Of a DNA stretch of 53,080 bases, positions 45,341 through 53,080 are shown piece after piece. Every line of letters begins with the position of its first letter. Within the stretch, counting starts at the first letter, position 1. Where the stretch lies: positions 1 through 53,080 of the forward strand of contig NZ_JAANOY010000016.1 in the NCBI RefSeq assembly GCF_011320095.1, read 5' to 3'. Origin of the DNA: Cognatiluteimonas telluris. GTDB taxonomy: Bacteria; Pseudomonadota; Gammaproteobacteria; Xanthomonadales; Xanthomonadaceae. A program made the position numbers and the translations under genes. The notes under the pieces were generated by a model. That model saw only the letters and a program-made list of their open reading frames with translations, had not been told where the DNA came from and ran no database searches.

Positions 45341-45346
45341 AGGATA
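45341..45346 (-). promoter_or_regulatory. Candidate -10 element for a leaderless tamA mRNA
   Basis: Read leftward, TATCCT is followed by six bases CGGGAC and then the tamA ATG, so ATG is at +1. The surrounding GCGTATCC also resembles the ECF -10 core at 8639 and 8722, but no matching AAC -35 is at the right distance. Confidence 0.35.
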
Positions 45347-45420
45347 CGCGGCGCCTGTCTGCGACTCGTTCATCCCATGGACGGGTGCCGCCCGCGGGAC
45401 GAGCACGGCATCGCTGCCTG

Positions 45421-45443
45421 CGCGCGGCGACACCCGCCGCGCG
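45421..45443 (-). terminator. Hairpin after glyS (possible terminator, no T-tract)
   Basis: CGCGCGGCG (45421-45429) and CGCCGCGCG (45435-45443) form a perfect 9-bp stem with a 5-base loop, starting 12 bases beyond the glyS stop. It has no U-run. It may weaken or end glyQS transcription before tamA. Confidence 0.4.
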
Positions 45444-45455
45444 ACGCGCGTGCCG

Positions 45456-47543
45456 TCAGCCGGACAGGTGCTCGATCGCCGCCACGCTGCCCAGGCGGTC
45501 GGCGAGGCGCTGCAGCAGGGCCAGCCGGTTGTCGCGCACTCGGGCGTCGTCGACGTTGACCATCACCTGGTCGAAGAAGGCGTCGACCTGCGGGCGCAGG
45601 CGCGCGAGCCGGCCCAGGACGGCGACGTAATCCCGCCTGGCCAGCGCATCGTCGGTCTGCGCCAACGCCTGTGAAACCGCTTCGGCGAGATCGCGTTCGG
45701 CGCCGGCTTCGAGCAGCGCGTCGTCGATGCGCGTCGGGATGTCGCCCTCGACCTTGCGCAGGATGTTGCGGATGCGCTTGTTGGCCGCGGCCAGGGCGGC
45801 GGCTTCGGGGAGCGTCGCGAATTCGCCGAGCGCCTTCAGGCGGCGGTCGAAGTCGAGCAGCGATTTGGGTGCGATCGCGAGCACGGCTTCGAACTGCTGC
45901 GTCGGCACCGACTGCTCGGCGTAGTAACTGCGCAGGCGGTCGAGGATGAACTCGCGCAACTCGCCGACGTCGGCCCACGCCGCCTGGGCGTCCTTGCCGA
46001 CTGCGCCGACGATATCGCGCGCGCGTTCCAGCGCCGTACCCAGGTCGAGATCGATACCCGCTTCGATCAGCGTCCGCGCCAGCCCCAGCGCATTGCGTCG
46101 CAACGCGAACGGATCCTTGTTGCCGGTGGGCTTGAGCCCCGCGGCGAAGCCGCCGGCCAGAGTATCCAGGCGTTCGGCGAGTGCGAGCACCTGCCCGGTC
46201 CTCGACGGCGCGATCGCGTCGGCGGAAAACCGCGGCATGTAGCCTTCATCGATCGCTGCCGACACGTCGGGGGTTTCGCCCTGGGCCGCGGCGTAGTAGC
46301 GACCGGCGATGCCCTGCAGTTCCGGGAACTCGTTGACCAGCCGCGACTGCAGGTCGGCCTTCGACGATTCGGCGGCGCGGCGCGCGCTTGCCGGATCGAC
46401 ACCGATGTCCCGGGCGATCATTTCGGCCAGCGCGGCGACCCGCGCGACCTTGTCGGCGACGGTGCCCAGCTTCGCCTGGTAGGTCACGCTCGCAAGCCCG
46501 GCATTCATCGACGCCAGCCCCTGCTTGAGGTCGGCGTCGAAGAAGAATTTCGCATCGGCGAAACGCGGGCGGATCACGCGCTCGTAGCCCTTGCGCACTT
46601 CGGCCACGTCGGTGGACTGGATGTTGGCGATGCCGATGAAATGCTCGACCAGGCGCCCGTCGGAATCGAGCACCGGGAAGAACTTCTGGTTGGCTTCCAT
46701 CGTCGCCACCAGCGCTTCCTGCGGCACCGCGAGGAATTCGCGATCGAAGCTGCAGGCCACCGCGCTGGGCCACTCGACCAGGCAATTCACCTGCTCGAGG
46801 TTGTCGGCGTCGATCCGCGCGATGCCGTCGACGGCGGCCGCCGCATGCGCGACCTGGCGCTCGATGCGCTCGCGCCGCTCGTCGGGATCCACCAGCACCC
46901 TGGCCGCGCGCAGTGCATCGACGTAATCGCCCGGGGTGGGAATCCACACCGGCGACGGATGCTCGAAGCGATGGCCGCGACTGGTGCGGTCGCTGCGCAG
47001 GCCGAACAGCTCCGCGTCCACGATCGCGTCGCCCAGCAGCAGCACCAGCCAGTGCACCGGCCGGGCGAAGGCGTAATCGTGGTCGCCCCAGCGCATCGGC
47101 TTGGGGATGGGCATCGCCGCGATCGCCTCGCGCAGGATCTCCGGAAGCAGCGCGCGCGTGGATGCGCCCGGCGTCACCGCGCGATGCACGAAGCGCTCGC
47201 CCTTGGCGTCGGTGGTGCGCGCCAGCGTGCGCCAGTCGACGCCGGCCTTGGCGGCGAAGCCCTGCAGCGCTTTCGTCGGCTGGCCATCGGCATCGAGCGC
47301 GATGTTGAGGTACGGCCCGAATACTTCCGAGTGCTGCTCGGGCTGCTCGCCACCGACGCCCGGCAGCAGCACCGCGAGCCGACGTGGCGTGTAAAGCGGC
47401 TTGGCGCCGTCGCGATCCACAGCGATCCCGCGCCGCACCAGGCCATCGACCACGCCGTCGAACAAGGCCTGCGCCAGCCCCGGCAGCGCCTTGACCGGCA
47501 GCTCCTCGGTGCCCAGTTCGACCAGCAGCGGCTGCAGGCTCAT
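45456..47543 (-). CDS. glyS: Glycine--tRNA ligase beta subunit
   Basis: A 695-residue beta subunit of the bacterial alpha2-beta2 glycyl-tRNA synthetase, which binds and reads tRNA-Gly. The N-terminus [15 protein letters not shown] near residue 6 and the HD-like and anticodon-binding C-terminal regions ([17 protein letters not shown] near 548, KRIRNILRK near 605) are family features. Length is normal (about 690). Its ATG lies in the glyQ stop (ATGA, 47540-47543), so the subunits are made in a coupled manner. Confidence 0.97.
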   Translation of the reverse strand: MSLQPLLVELGTEELPVKALPGLAQALFDGVVDGLVRRGIAVDRDGAKPLYTPRRLAVLLPGVGGEQPEQHSEVFGPYLNIALDADGQPTKALQGFAAKAGVDWRTLARTTDAKGERFVHRAVTPGASTRALLPEILREAIAAMPIPKPMRWGDHDYAFARPVHWLVLLLGDAIVDAELFGLRSDRTSRGHRFEHPSPVWIPTPGDYVDALRAARVLVDPDERRERIERQVAHAAAAVDGIARIDADNLEQVNCLVEWPSAVACSFDREFLAVPQEALVATMEANQKFFPVLDSDGRLVEHFIGIANIQSTDVAEVRKGYERVIRPRFADAKFFFDADLKQGLASMNAGLASVTYQAKLGTVADKVARVAALAEMIARDIGVDPASARRAAESSKADLQSRLVNEFPELQGIAGRYYAAAQGETPDVSAAIDEGYMPRFSADAIAPSRTGQVLALAERLDTLAGGFAAGLKPTGNKDPFALRRNALGLARTLIEAGIDLDLGTALERARDIVGAVGKDAQAAWADVGELREFILDRLRSYYAEQSVPTQQFEAVLAIAPKSLLDFDRRLKALGEFATLPEAAALAAANKRIRNILRKVEGDIPTRIDDALLEAGAERDLAEAVSQALAQTDDALARRDYVAVLGRLARLRPQVDAFFDQVMVNVDDARVRDNRLALLQRLADRLGSVAAIEHLSG

Positions 47544-48475
47544 GCCGCGGCTCCGTTGGCATGGCGCAGGCCCGGGAAGCCGAGCTTCTCGCGCTGCGCG
47601 TAATAGCTTTCCGCCACCGCCTGCGACAGCCGGCGCACGCGCAGGATGTAGCGCTGGCGCTCGGTGACCGAGATCGCGCGGCGCGCGTCGAGCAGGTTGA
47701 AGCTGTGCGAGGCCTTGGCCACCTGGTCGTAGGCCGGCAGCGGCAGGCCGAGCTCGACCAGCTTCAGTGCCTCGGCCTCGCAGGCGTCGAAGCGGTGGAA
47801 GAGTTCGGCGACGTCGGCATGCTCGAAGTTGTAGGCCGACTGCTCGACCTCGTTCTGGTGGTAGACGTCGCGGTAGGTGACGGGCGTGCCGTCGGGTCCG
47901 TTGGTCCAGACGATGTCGAACACGTTGTCGACGTTCTGCAGGTACATGCACAGCCGCTCCAGGCCGTAGGTGATCTCGCCCAGCACCGGCTTGCATTCGA
48001 TGCCGCCGGCCTGCTGGAAATAGGTGAACTGGGTGACTTCCATCCCGTTCAACCACACTTCCCAGCCCAGGCCCCAGGCGCCGAGCGTCGGCGATTCCCA
48101 GTTGTCCTCGACGAAGCGCAGGTCGTGCACCAACGGATCGATGCCCAGCGCCGCCAGCGAGCCCAGGTACAACTCCTGCAGGTTGTCGGGATTGGGCTTC
48201 ATCACTACCTGGTACTGGTAGTAGCGCTGCAGGCGGTTGGGATTCTCGCCATAGCGGCCGTCGGTCGGGCGGCGGCAGGGCTGCACGTAGGCGGCGTTCC
48301 ACGGCTCCGGGCCGAGTGCGCGCAGGAAGGTCGCCGGGTGGAAGGTGCCAGCGCCGACTTCCAGGTCCAGCGGCTGCACCAGCACGCAGCCCTGCTGCGC
48401 CCAGTAGGCATTCAGGCGCTGGATCAACGACTGGAACGTGACCGCCTGCGAGCGATCCGTGACGGAGTTGGGCAT
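47540..48475 (-). CDS. glyQ: Glycine--tRNA ligase alpha subunit
   Basis: A 311-residue class II catalytic subunit. It carries the motif-2/-3 region typical of Gly[20 protein letters not shown] near residue 29, [20 protein letters not shown] near 121 and [19 protein letters not shown] near 156. Start 48475 matches the family N-terminus (a short polar stretch, then [17 protein letters not shown]). A TATACT hexamer at 48515-48520 would give a 33-base leader. First gene of the leftward glyQ-glyS-tamA-tamB-RNB block and divergent from the amidotransferase gene. Confidence 0.97.
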   Translation of the reverse strand: MPNSVTDRSQAVTFQSLIQRLNAYWAQQGCVLVQPLDLEVGAGTFHPATFLRALGPEPWNAAYVQPCRRPTDGRYGENPNRLQRYYQYQVVMKPNPDNLQELYLGSLAALGIDPLVHDLRFVEDNWESPTLGAWGLGWEVWLNGMEVTQFTYFQQAGGIECKPVLGEITYGLERLCMYLQNVDNVFDIVWTNGPDGTPVTYRDVYHQNEVEQSAYNFEHADVAELFHRFDACEAEALKLVELGLPLPAYDQVAKASHSFNLLDARRAISVTERQRYILRVRRLSQAVAESYYAQREKLGFPGLRHANGAAA

Positions 48476-48514
48476 GCCGTGGCCGACCGTGTTTGGGCGC
48501 GGGAAAAGCGGGCT

Positions 48515-48520
48515 AGTATA
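48515..48520 (-). promoter_or_regulatory. Candidate -10 element for glyQS
   Basis: TATACT (five of six to TATAAT) lies 39 bases before the glyQ ATG on the minus strand. No convincing -35 hexamer is seen at the normal distance. Weak inference from position. Confidence 0.4.
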
Positions 48521-48553
48521 CGGGCGCGGTCGCGCGCGGCCGCCAGACTCCCG

Positions 48554-49354
48554 ATGTGCGCCAGGCGCCATCGCCCACCGATCGACGAGCAGGTTGCGCG
48601 GACCTTGAACGCGACATTCCCGGGCGCTCTTGCCAAACCCTTCCTCATCCTCGAAACCGGGCAACCGGTGCCGACCATGCGCCGGCATGGGCGTTTCCCG
48701 CACTGGATCCGGGTCGCCGCGGGGCTGCCCGCCGACGCCGCGATCGCGGTCAACGTCGAAGCCGGCGAAGCGCTGCCCGATCGCGACGGCTTCGCCGCCG
48801 TGCTGATCACCGGCTCCGGGGCGATGGTCACCGAGCGTCGCGACTGGAGCGAGCGCAGCGCGCAGTGGCTGCGCGATGCGGCCCATGCCGGCATGCCGCT
48901 GTTCGGCATCTGCTACGGGCACCAGCTGCTGGCGCACGCGTTGGGCGGCGAAGTCGGCGACAACCCCAGCGGCCGCGAGATGGGCACGGTGGCGATCGAC
49001 CTGCACGCCGATGCCGCCGGCGATCCGCTGTTCGGCGGCCTGCCTGCGCGCTTTCCGGCCCAGGCCACGCACCTGCAGAGCGTGCTGCGCACGCCCGACG
49101 GCGCCACCGTGCTGGCGCGCAGCGCGCAGGACGGCTGCCATGCGTTCCGCTGGGGGACATCGGCCTGGGGCGTACAGTTCCATCCCGAATTCGGCACCGT
49201 CCACATGCGCGGCTACGTCGATGCCAAGCACGATGCGCTCGCGCGCGAAGGCCACTGCGCGAGGCGGTTGTCGCGTACGATCACCGCCACGCCGCACGCG
49301 CGACGGGTGTTGCGGCGCTTCGTGCGGCACGCGCTGCAGGTGCAGGCGCGCTGA
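48554..49354 (+). CDS. Class I glutamine amidotransferase (GuaA N-terminal-like)
   Basis: A 266-residue stand-alone class I GATase domain. The nucleophile Cys is in [17 protein letters not shown] near residue 119; the His and Glu of the triad are in [11 protein letters not shown] near 212. These free-standing proteins share the GMP-synthase fold and may act on small amine or peptide substrates such as gamma-glutamyl compounds; the true reaction is unknown. The start is uncertain: ATG 48554 gives a slightly long N-terminus; a TTG at 48605 would begin closer to [12 protein letters not shown]. It is divergent from glyQ. Confidence 0.82.
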   Translation: MCARRHRPPIDEQVARTLNATFPGALAKPFLILETGQPVPTMRRHGRFPHWIRVAAGLPADAAIAVNVEAGEALPDRDGFAAVLITGSGAMVTERRDWSERSAQWLRDAAHAGMPLFGICYGHQLLAHALGGEVGDNPSGREMGTVAIDLHADAAGDPLFGGLPARFPAQATHLQSVLRTPDGATVLARSAQDGCHAFRWGTSAWGVQFHPEFGTVHMRGYVDAKHDALAREGHCARRLSRTITATPHARRVLRRFVRHALQVQAR

Positions 49355-49432
49355 CACCGCACGCCGCGACCGGCGACGCCGCATCGGCGCGGCGCGCCGT
49401 GCGCATCAACGCAGGATCACAGGGGTACACGG

Positions 49433-50341
49433 ATGCATACACACGCGATGGCGCCGGGCGCCGGCTGGTCCTGGCTGAAGCAGGCGATCAACCTGGGACG
49501 CAACAATCCGCGCGCGCTGTTCGGCGCGGCCGCCCTGCTGATGCTGGTCGCACTCATTCCCAGCGTGTTGCAGCTCATCGCGCAGCGGCTGTTCCCGGGG
49601 ACGGCGGCGATGTTGTGGATCACCGGCGTGAGCCTGCTGGTGATGGTGGTGGTCTATCCGCTGCTGATCGGCGGTTTCTTTGGCGTGATCGACGCCACCG
49701 AGCGCGGCCGCCCGACCCACGCCACGGCATTGTTCGACACCTTCCGTCCCGGGCCCGCGCGCGGTCGGCTGATCGGCTTCGGCCTGCTGATGTCGCTGAT
49801 CTACCTGCTCGCGTTCGGCGCGGTCCTGGTCGCCTTCGGCGGCGACGTCGCCAGCTGGTACGTGCAGGTGCTTGCCGCCGCGCAGCAGGCCACGCCGGGC
49901 ACGCCGCCGGTGCTGCCGGCGGCGCCCTCGGGGCTGGGCACGGTGTTCGGACTGGGGATGCTGCTGATGATGTTCCTGGGCGGGGTGTATTCGATCGGCT
50001 TCGGCCAGGTCGCGCTGACCGACCGCAACGTCGGCGGCGCGCTCGCCGACGGTTTCGCCGGCACGATCAAGAACGTGCTGCCGCTGCTGGTGCTGGCGGT
50101 GGTGTCGCTGTTCGGGATGCTGGTGGTGGCGATCGTGCTCGGCCTGGGCCTGGCGCTGCTGATGGCGCTGGGCAGCCTGGTGCATCCGCTGCTGGGCATG
50201 CTGCTGGCGCTGCCGGTGTACCTGGCATTCCTGGTCGCGATGTACGTGGTGATGTTCGGCGTGATGTATTTCCTGTGGCGCGACGTCACCGCTGCCGGCG
50301 CGCCGACGCCATCGGCGCCCGCCGCCGGCTTCGAGGCCTGA
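49433..50341 (+). CDS. Polytopic inner-membrane protein (BPSS1780-like)
   Basis: A 302-residue protein with about six hydrophobic helices. A short N-terminal amphipathic stretch (GWSWLKQAINLGRNNPRALF near residue 11) precedes helix 1. The pattern of paired helices with a long Gly/Ala-rich C-terminal half resembles the BPSS1780 family of uncharacterised proteobacterial membrane proteins; I assign this from overall look and not from a diagnostic motif. The function is unknown. It follows the GATase by 78 bases and may be co-transcribed. It converges with the RDD gene over 123 bases containing GC-rich dyads. Confidence 0.72.
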   Translation: MHTHAMAPGAGWSWLKQAINLGRNNPRALFGAAALLMLVALIPSVLQLIAQRLFPGTAAMLWITGVSLLVMVVVYPLLIGGFFGVIDATERGRPTHATALFDTFRPGPARGRLIGFGLLMSLIYLLAFGAVLVAFGGDVASWYVQVLAAAQQATPGTPPVLPAAPSGLGTVFGLGMLLMMFLGGVYSIGFGQVALTDRNVGGALADGFAGTIKNVLPLLVLAVVSLFGMLVVAIVLGLGLALLMALGSLVHPLLGMLLALPVYLAFLVAMYVVMFGVMYFLWRDVTAAGAPTPSAPAAGFEA

Positions 50342-50389
50342 TCCAGCCCGCGCGGTTCATCCGCAAGCCGCCGGGTGGCAGCGGCTCCC

Positions 50390-50412
50390 CGGCAGGCGCG
50401 GCTTCAGCCGCG
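50390..50412. repeat. GC-rich palindrome of the GCGGCTTCAGCCGC type in a convergent gap
   Basis: CGCGGC-TTCA-GCCGCG forms a 6-bp stem with a 4-base loop near the end of the gap between the membrane-protein and RDD genes. It shares its core with the REP-like elements at 21686-21699 and 23455-23467. It may aid transcript ends on both strands. Confidence 0.45.
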
Positions 50413-50464
50413 AACCGTGTCTTTTCGTCCGCCAGGCGCCCCTGCGCCGCTCCGCCTCGGCCGC

Positions 50465-51184
50465 CTACCCCAGCGACGCACGCAGCATCGCCATGTAGCG
50501 CGCCAGGCCCCAGGCCAGCAGCACGAAGCACGCCAGCACCTGCAATCCCAGCCAGGCGCGCGCCCACGCCGGCAACCGCGGCTGGGCGGCGTCGCTGACG
50601 ACGCGTGTGCCCGCGACCAGGTCGTGCAGCGCGCGCCCTCGGGGCGACACCGCGACGAGCAGGTGGCCCAGGTTGAGCGTCAGCCAGGACAGCGCGCCGG
50701 AACCATGGCGCAGGGCGATCCGCGCCAGCGGCGGGCGCGCATCATCGACGGCTCCCACCACCCGCATCCGCAACGCGCGCTTGCCCGGCGTCGCCTGCCA
50801 GGGGCCCGCTTCGAAGCCGACGAACCACAACGCCGCCAGCGCCAGCATCCACGGCAGCCAGGGCAGGAGCATGCGATCGATGCCGGATTCGACCGCGCTC
50901 GCGGCGGCCTGCACGGCGGGATCGGCCAACAGCTGCGGCGCCAGCGCATCGGCTCGCGTCCCGTGCATGAGCGCGTCGGCCAACTGGGTGCCGAGCAGGT
51001 CGGACAACCGTGCGCTGGCGGCGGTGATCGCCTGCCAGCCGGAGACCAGCGACGACCACGCCAGCAACGTCGCCAGCGCGCCAACGACGGCGATGTCGAG
51101 CGACCAGGCGGCGTAGCGGCGCCAGAAACCGGCCGGCGCCGCAGCCGCGCGGACGCCGGAATCACGCCTGGCCGCTTCGCTCAT
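50465..51184 (-). CDS. RDD family membrane protein downstream of tatC
   Basis: A 239-residue protein. The N-terminal FWRRYAAWSLDIAVVGAL (about residue 20) is the RDD signature position, with R and D in the first helix. Helices lie at about 25-45, 110-130, 160-180 and 210-230. PWQATPGKRALRMRVV (about 130) is the conserved TPGKR loop of RDD proteins. A long loop (about 52-105) separates helices 1 and 2. The function is unknown; RDD proteins are often linked to ion or osmotic handling. The ATG overlaps the tatC stop (ATGA, 51181-51184), so it is part of the tat operon. Confidence 0.85.
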   Translation of the reverse strand: MSEAARRDSGVRAAAAPAGFWRRYAAWSLDIAVVGALATLLAWSSLVSGWQAITAASARLSDLLGTQLADALMHGTRADALAPQLLADPAVQAAASAVESGIDRMLLPWLPWMLALAALWFVGFEAGPWQATPGKRALRMRVVGAVDDARPPLARIALRHGSGALSWLTLNLGHLLVAVSPRGRALHDLVAGTRVVSDAAQPRLPAWARAWLGLQVLACFVLLAWGLARYMAMLRASLG

Positions 51185-51939
51185 TCCGACGTCGACACGC
51201 CACTCGCGCGCGTCGGCCGTACCGCGCTGGCGGCGAGGATGCCGGCTTCGTAGAGCAGGATCATCGGCACCGCGAGCAGCATCTGCGAGACCACGTCGGG
51301 CGGGGTGATGACCGCGGCCAACACGAAGATGCCGACCACCGCGTAGCCGCGCCATTCGCGCAGTTGTTTCGGCGTCACCCAGCCCAGCAGCGCCAGGATC
51401 ACCAGCGCCACCGGCAACTCGAAGCTCGCCCCGAAGGCGATGAAGATCACCAGCACGAAGTCGAGGTAGTTGGTGATGTCCGTCATCATCGTCACGCCCG
51501 TGGGTGTCACCTTGTTGAGGAAGGTGAACACCGCCGGCAGCACGACGAAATACGCGAAGGCGCAGCCCAGGTAGAACAGCAGCAGCGCCGAGGCCAGCAG
51601 CGGCATCGCCAGCCGGCGCTCGCGCTTGTACAACCCGGGGGCGACGAACGCCCACAGCTGGTACAGCAGCCAGGGCATCGCGATCACCAGTGCGACGAAG
51701 AACGCGAGTTTCAACGGCGCGAAGAATGGCGACGCGACTTCGGTGGCGATCAGCTGGCCGCCCTTGGGCAGCTTCTCCAGCAGCGGCAGCGCCAGCAGCG
51801 CATACAGCCGGTTGGCGAACGGCAGCAGCACGACGAACATCAATGCCAGCCCCGCGACCGCGCGCAGCAGCCGCGTGCGCAGTTCGATCAGGTGGTCGAA
51901 CAGGCGGGCGCCGCCGTCGTCGTCAGCGCTGGGGAGCAT
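51181..51939 (-). CDS. tatC: Sec-independent protein translocase TatC
   Basis: A 252-residue core of the twin-arginine translocase with six transmembrane helices; it recognises Tat signal peptides. The N-terminal [14 protein letters not shown] near residue 13 is the TatC hallmark, and [14 protein letters not shown] near 70 and [19 protein letters not shown] near 162 are typical, including the conserved Glu (FELP). The start lies 17 bases inside the tatB 3' end. Its stop overlaps the RDD gene. Confidence 0.96.
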   Translation of the reverse strand: MLPSADDDGGARLFDHLIELRTRLLRAVAGLALMFVVLLPFANRLYALLALPLLEKLPKGGQLIATEVASPFFAPLKLAFFVALVIAMPWLLYQLWAFVAPGLYKRERRLAMPLLASALLLFYLGCAFAYFVVLPAVFTFLNKVTPTGVTMMTDITNYLDFVLVIFIAFGASFELPVALVILALLGWVTPKQLREWRGYAVVGIFVLAAVITPPDVVSQMLLAVPMILLYEAGILAASAVRPTRASGVSTSE

Positions 51940-52546
51940 CGGCGGCGTCCTGGTCGGGTCCCGGCGGACGGTGCGAAGGCGCCGACAGCGCGTCGTCCTC
52001 GTCCTCGTCCATGGGCGGTGGCGGATCCTCCATCGGCGCGTGCAAAGACACTTCGGGATCAGGATCGAAGCCGTCGTCGTTCGTGGCCGGCAGTGCTGCC
52101 GCATCGTCCGCGGGAGGTTGGACCGGGGCCGTCGCACCCAGCGCCGGTGCGCCCGCGTCGAGCGACCGGGTCGCCGTTGGCGTAGCCGCGGCGGCGGGCA
52201 ATGCCCCCCGTGGCTCGCGCGGTTGCCGCGGCTCGCGTGGGTCCGGCGACGGCCCGCGCATCAGCTCGTCGCTGGCGCCCTGGAAATCGCGCTGCAGGCT
52301 GGAGCCTGCTTCGCGCAACGAGGCCTGCGCCTCGCGCAGCGATTCGCGGGTCTCGTGCAACGTGCGTCGCAGCTCGTCGTCGGCCATTTCACGTTCGAAC
52401 TCGGACTTCACTGAATTCCACTGCGCGCGTGCCCGCCGCACCCACAGGCCGGCAAAGCGCGCCGCCTTGGGCAGCCGCTCCGGGCCGAGCACCAGCAGTG
52501 CGACGACCGCGATGACCAGCAGTTCAGAGAATCCGACGTCGAACAT
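51923..52546 (-). CDS. tatB: Sec-independent protein translocase TatB
   Basis: A 207-residue receptor-complex subunit. The N-terminus [20 protein letters not shown] carries the conserved membrane-proximal Glu and leads to [16 protein letters not shown], the TatB hinge and amphipathic helix (residues 20-45). A coiled-coil region follows to about 95. The last 110 residues are a Pro/Ala-rich, then acidic tail ([12 protein letters not shown] near 185), longer than in E. coli TatB (171 residues). It overlaps tatC by 17 bases and follows tatA after 27 bases. Confidence 0.94.
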   Translation of the reverse strand: MFDVGFSELLVIAVVALLVLGPERLPKAARFAGLWVRRARAQWNSVKSEFEREMADDELRRTLHETRESLREAQASLREAGSSLQRDFQGASDELMRGPSPDPREPRQPREPRGALPAAAATPTATRSLDAGAPALGATAPVQPPADDAAALPATNDDGFDPDPEVSLHAPMEDPPPPMDEDEDDALSAPSHRPPGPDQDAADAPQR

Positions 52547-52573
52547 CGCCGTGGCCCGCGCGGGTCGGCGAGG

Positions 52574-52849
52574 TCAGCGCGCGGAAGGCGGCGTGCGGTC
52601 GTCGTCGCGCTTCAGGGGATCGGCGGTGTCGCGGCGCGCGTCCGCCGCGCGCAGGGCTTCCTCGCGCGCGATCTCGTCGCGACGGGTCTGGTCGGCCAGC
52701 TTCTCCTGGTCGTGCTCGTTCATGCCCTTCTTGAAGCCCTTCACCGCCTCGCCCAGATCCTGGCCGACGTTCTTCAGGCGCTTGGTGCCGAACACCAGCA
52801 CCACGATCACCAGCACGATCAGCCAGTGCCAGAGGCTCAAACCGCCCAT
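52574..52849 (-). CDS. tatA: Sec-independent protein translocase TatA
   Basis: A 91-residue pore-forming subunit: short periplasmic N-terminus, one transmembrane helix ([16 protein letters not shown], residues 6-21), the FG hinge with [17 protein letters not shown] amphipathic helix, and a charged C-terminal tail. Size and motifs are typical. It is the first gene of tatABC-RDD. A TATCCT hexamer about 34 bases upstream could be a -10. The start at 52849 is the only ATG before the helix. Confidence 0.96.
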   Translation of the reverse strand: MGGLSLWHWLIVLVIVVLVFGTKRLKNVGQDLGEAVKGFKKGMNEHDQEKLADQTRRDEIAREEALRAADARRDTADPLKRDDDRTPPSAR

Positions 52850-52931
52850 GTGCGTTCGCCTGTTTGCGGGGGGAGCAACAGGATAGCGCAGCAGTGCAAA
52901 GGCGGCGTTTGGATGGCGTTACGACCGCCCG

Positions 52932-53080
52932 TCACGCGCCCGACGCCGGTGGCGACGCGGGTGCGGGCGTCGCCGAGGCCGGCGACGGGCTGGGCGGCAA
53001 CGGCTCGGCGGTCGCCGGCGTGTCGTCGACCGGCTCGAAGGGCGTCGGCTGCGTCGCTGCAGGCACCGTGCTGGGCGCCC
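52932..53080 (-). CDS. Partial C-terminus of a Pro/Ala/Ser-rich protein upstream of tatA
   Basis: An open frame runs from the right edge to a TGA at 52932-52934. The 49 visible residues are low-complexity (for example PLPPSPSPASATPAPASP) with strong G/C third positions, consistent with coding. The stop lies 82 bases upstream of the tatA ATG on the same strand. The identity cannot be judged from the tail, which may be a linker or periplasmic extension. Confidence 0.45.
   Translation of the reverse strand, partial: APSTVPAATQPTPFEPVDDTPATAEPLPPSPSPASATPAPASPPASGA

Overview
The window is about 53 kb of very GC-rich chromosome (strong G/C third-position bias in every real gene) from a gammaproteobacterium. 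Gene content points to the Xanthomonadaceae/Lysobacteraceae (Lysobacter, Luteimonas or Xanthomonas relatives): mreBCD-mrdA-rodA, a PilU-type retraction ATPase, glyQS-tamA-tamB, tatABC, and a bioB-bioF-bioH-bioC biotin cluster divergent from comF. It reads as core chromosome. I see no phage, insertion sequence, CRISPR array, restriction or toxin-antitoxin module. Family placement is inference from gene content.

Layout. 1-1198: end of an unidentified membrane-protein gene and a PfkB-family kinase, both leftward. 1566-7491: rod-shape operon mreB, mreC, mreD, mrdA, rodA. 7606-9101: ECF sigma factor plus putative anti-sigma protein (leftward), divergent from a small membrane protein across mirrored ECF-type promoters. 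9179-12826: leftward trehalase, PEBP-like protein and a cNMP-binding/EAL protein. 12938-19740: rightward secreted VCBS/Asp-box protein, msrB, pilU, histone-H1-like protein, APC permease. 19772-22402: leftward tRNA-Arg, cytochrome c5-like protein, alpha/beta hydrolase, zapE. 22499-23404: ubiA. 23525-29291: comF (leftward), then bioB-bioF-(DMT transporter)-bioH-bioC. 29349-33479: small secreted protein, then leftward EamA transporter, Thr/Ser dehydratase-like enzyme and ArnT-like glycosyltransferase. 33621-38232: Gly/Tyr-rich lipoprotein, a probable sigma-54-driven small RNA, mnmG, Asp-box lipoprotein. 38248-48475 (leftward): glyQ, glyS, tamA, tamB, RNB ribonuclease. 48554-50341: glutamine amidotransferase and a polytopic membrane protein. 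50465-53080 (leftward): tatA, tatB, tatC, an RDD protein, preceded by the end of a Pro/Ala-rich protein.

How the genes work together. mreBCD/mrdA/rodA form the elongasome. BioC and BioH make the pimeloyl moiety that BioF and BioB use. TamA/TamB serve outer-membrane biogenesis, TatABC exports folded proteins, and GlyQ/GlyS form one tetrameric enzyme.

The most novel signals are regulatory. (i) A near-consensus sigma-54 promoter at 34648-34662 drives a short, highly structured RNA that ends in an intrinsic terminator at 34786, just before mnmG. (ii) The same ECF-type promoter occurs as a 28-nt inverted repeat facing both ways at the sigma-factor gene, placing that gene's predicted transcription start at its ATG. 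(iii) Several genes have a -10-like hexamer exactly six bases before ATG, suggesting leaderless mRNAs. All of these come from reading the sequence and have not been tested.
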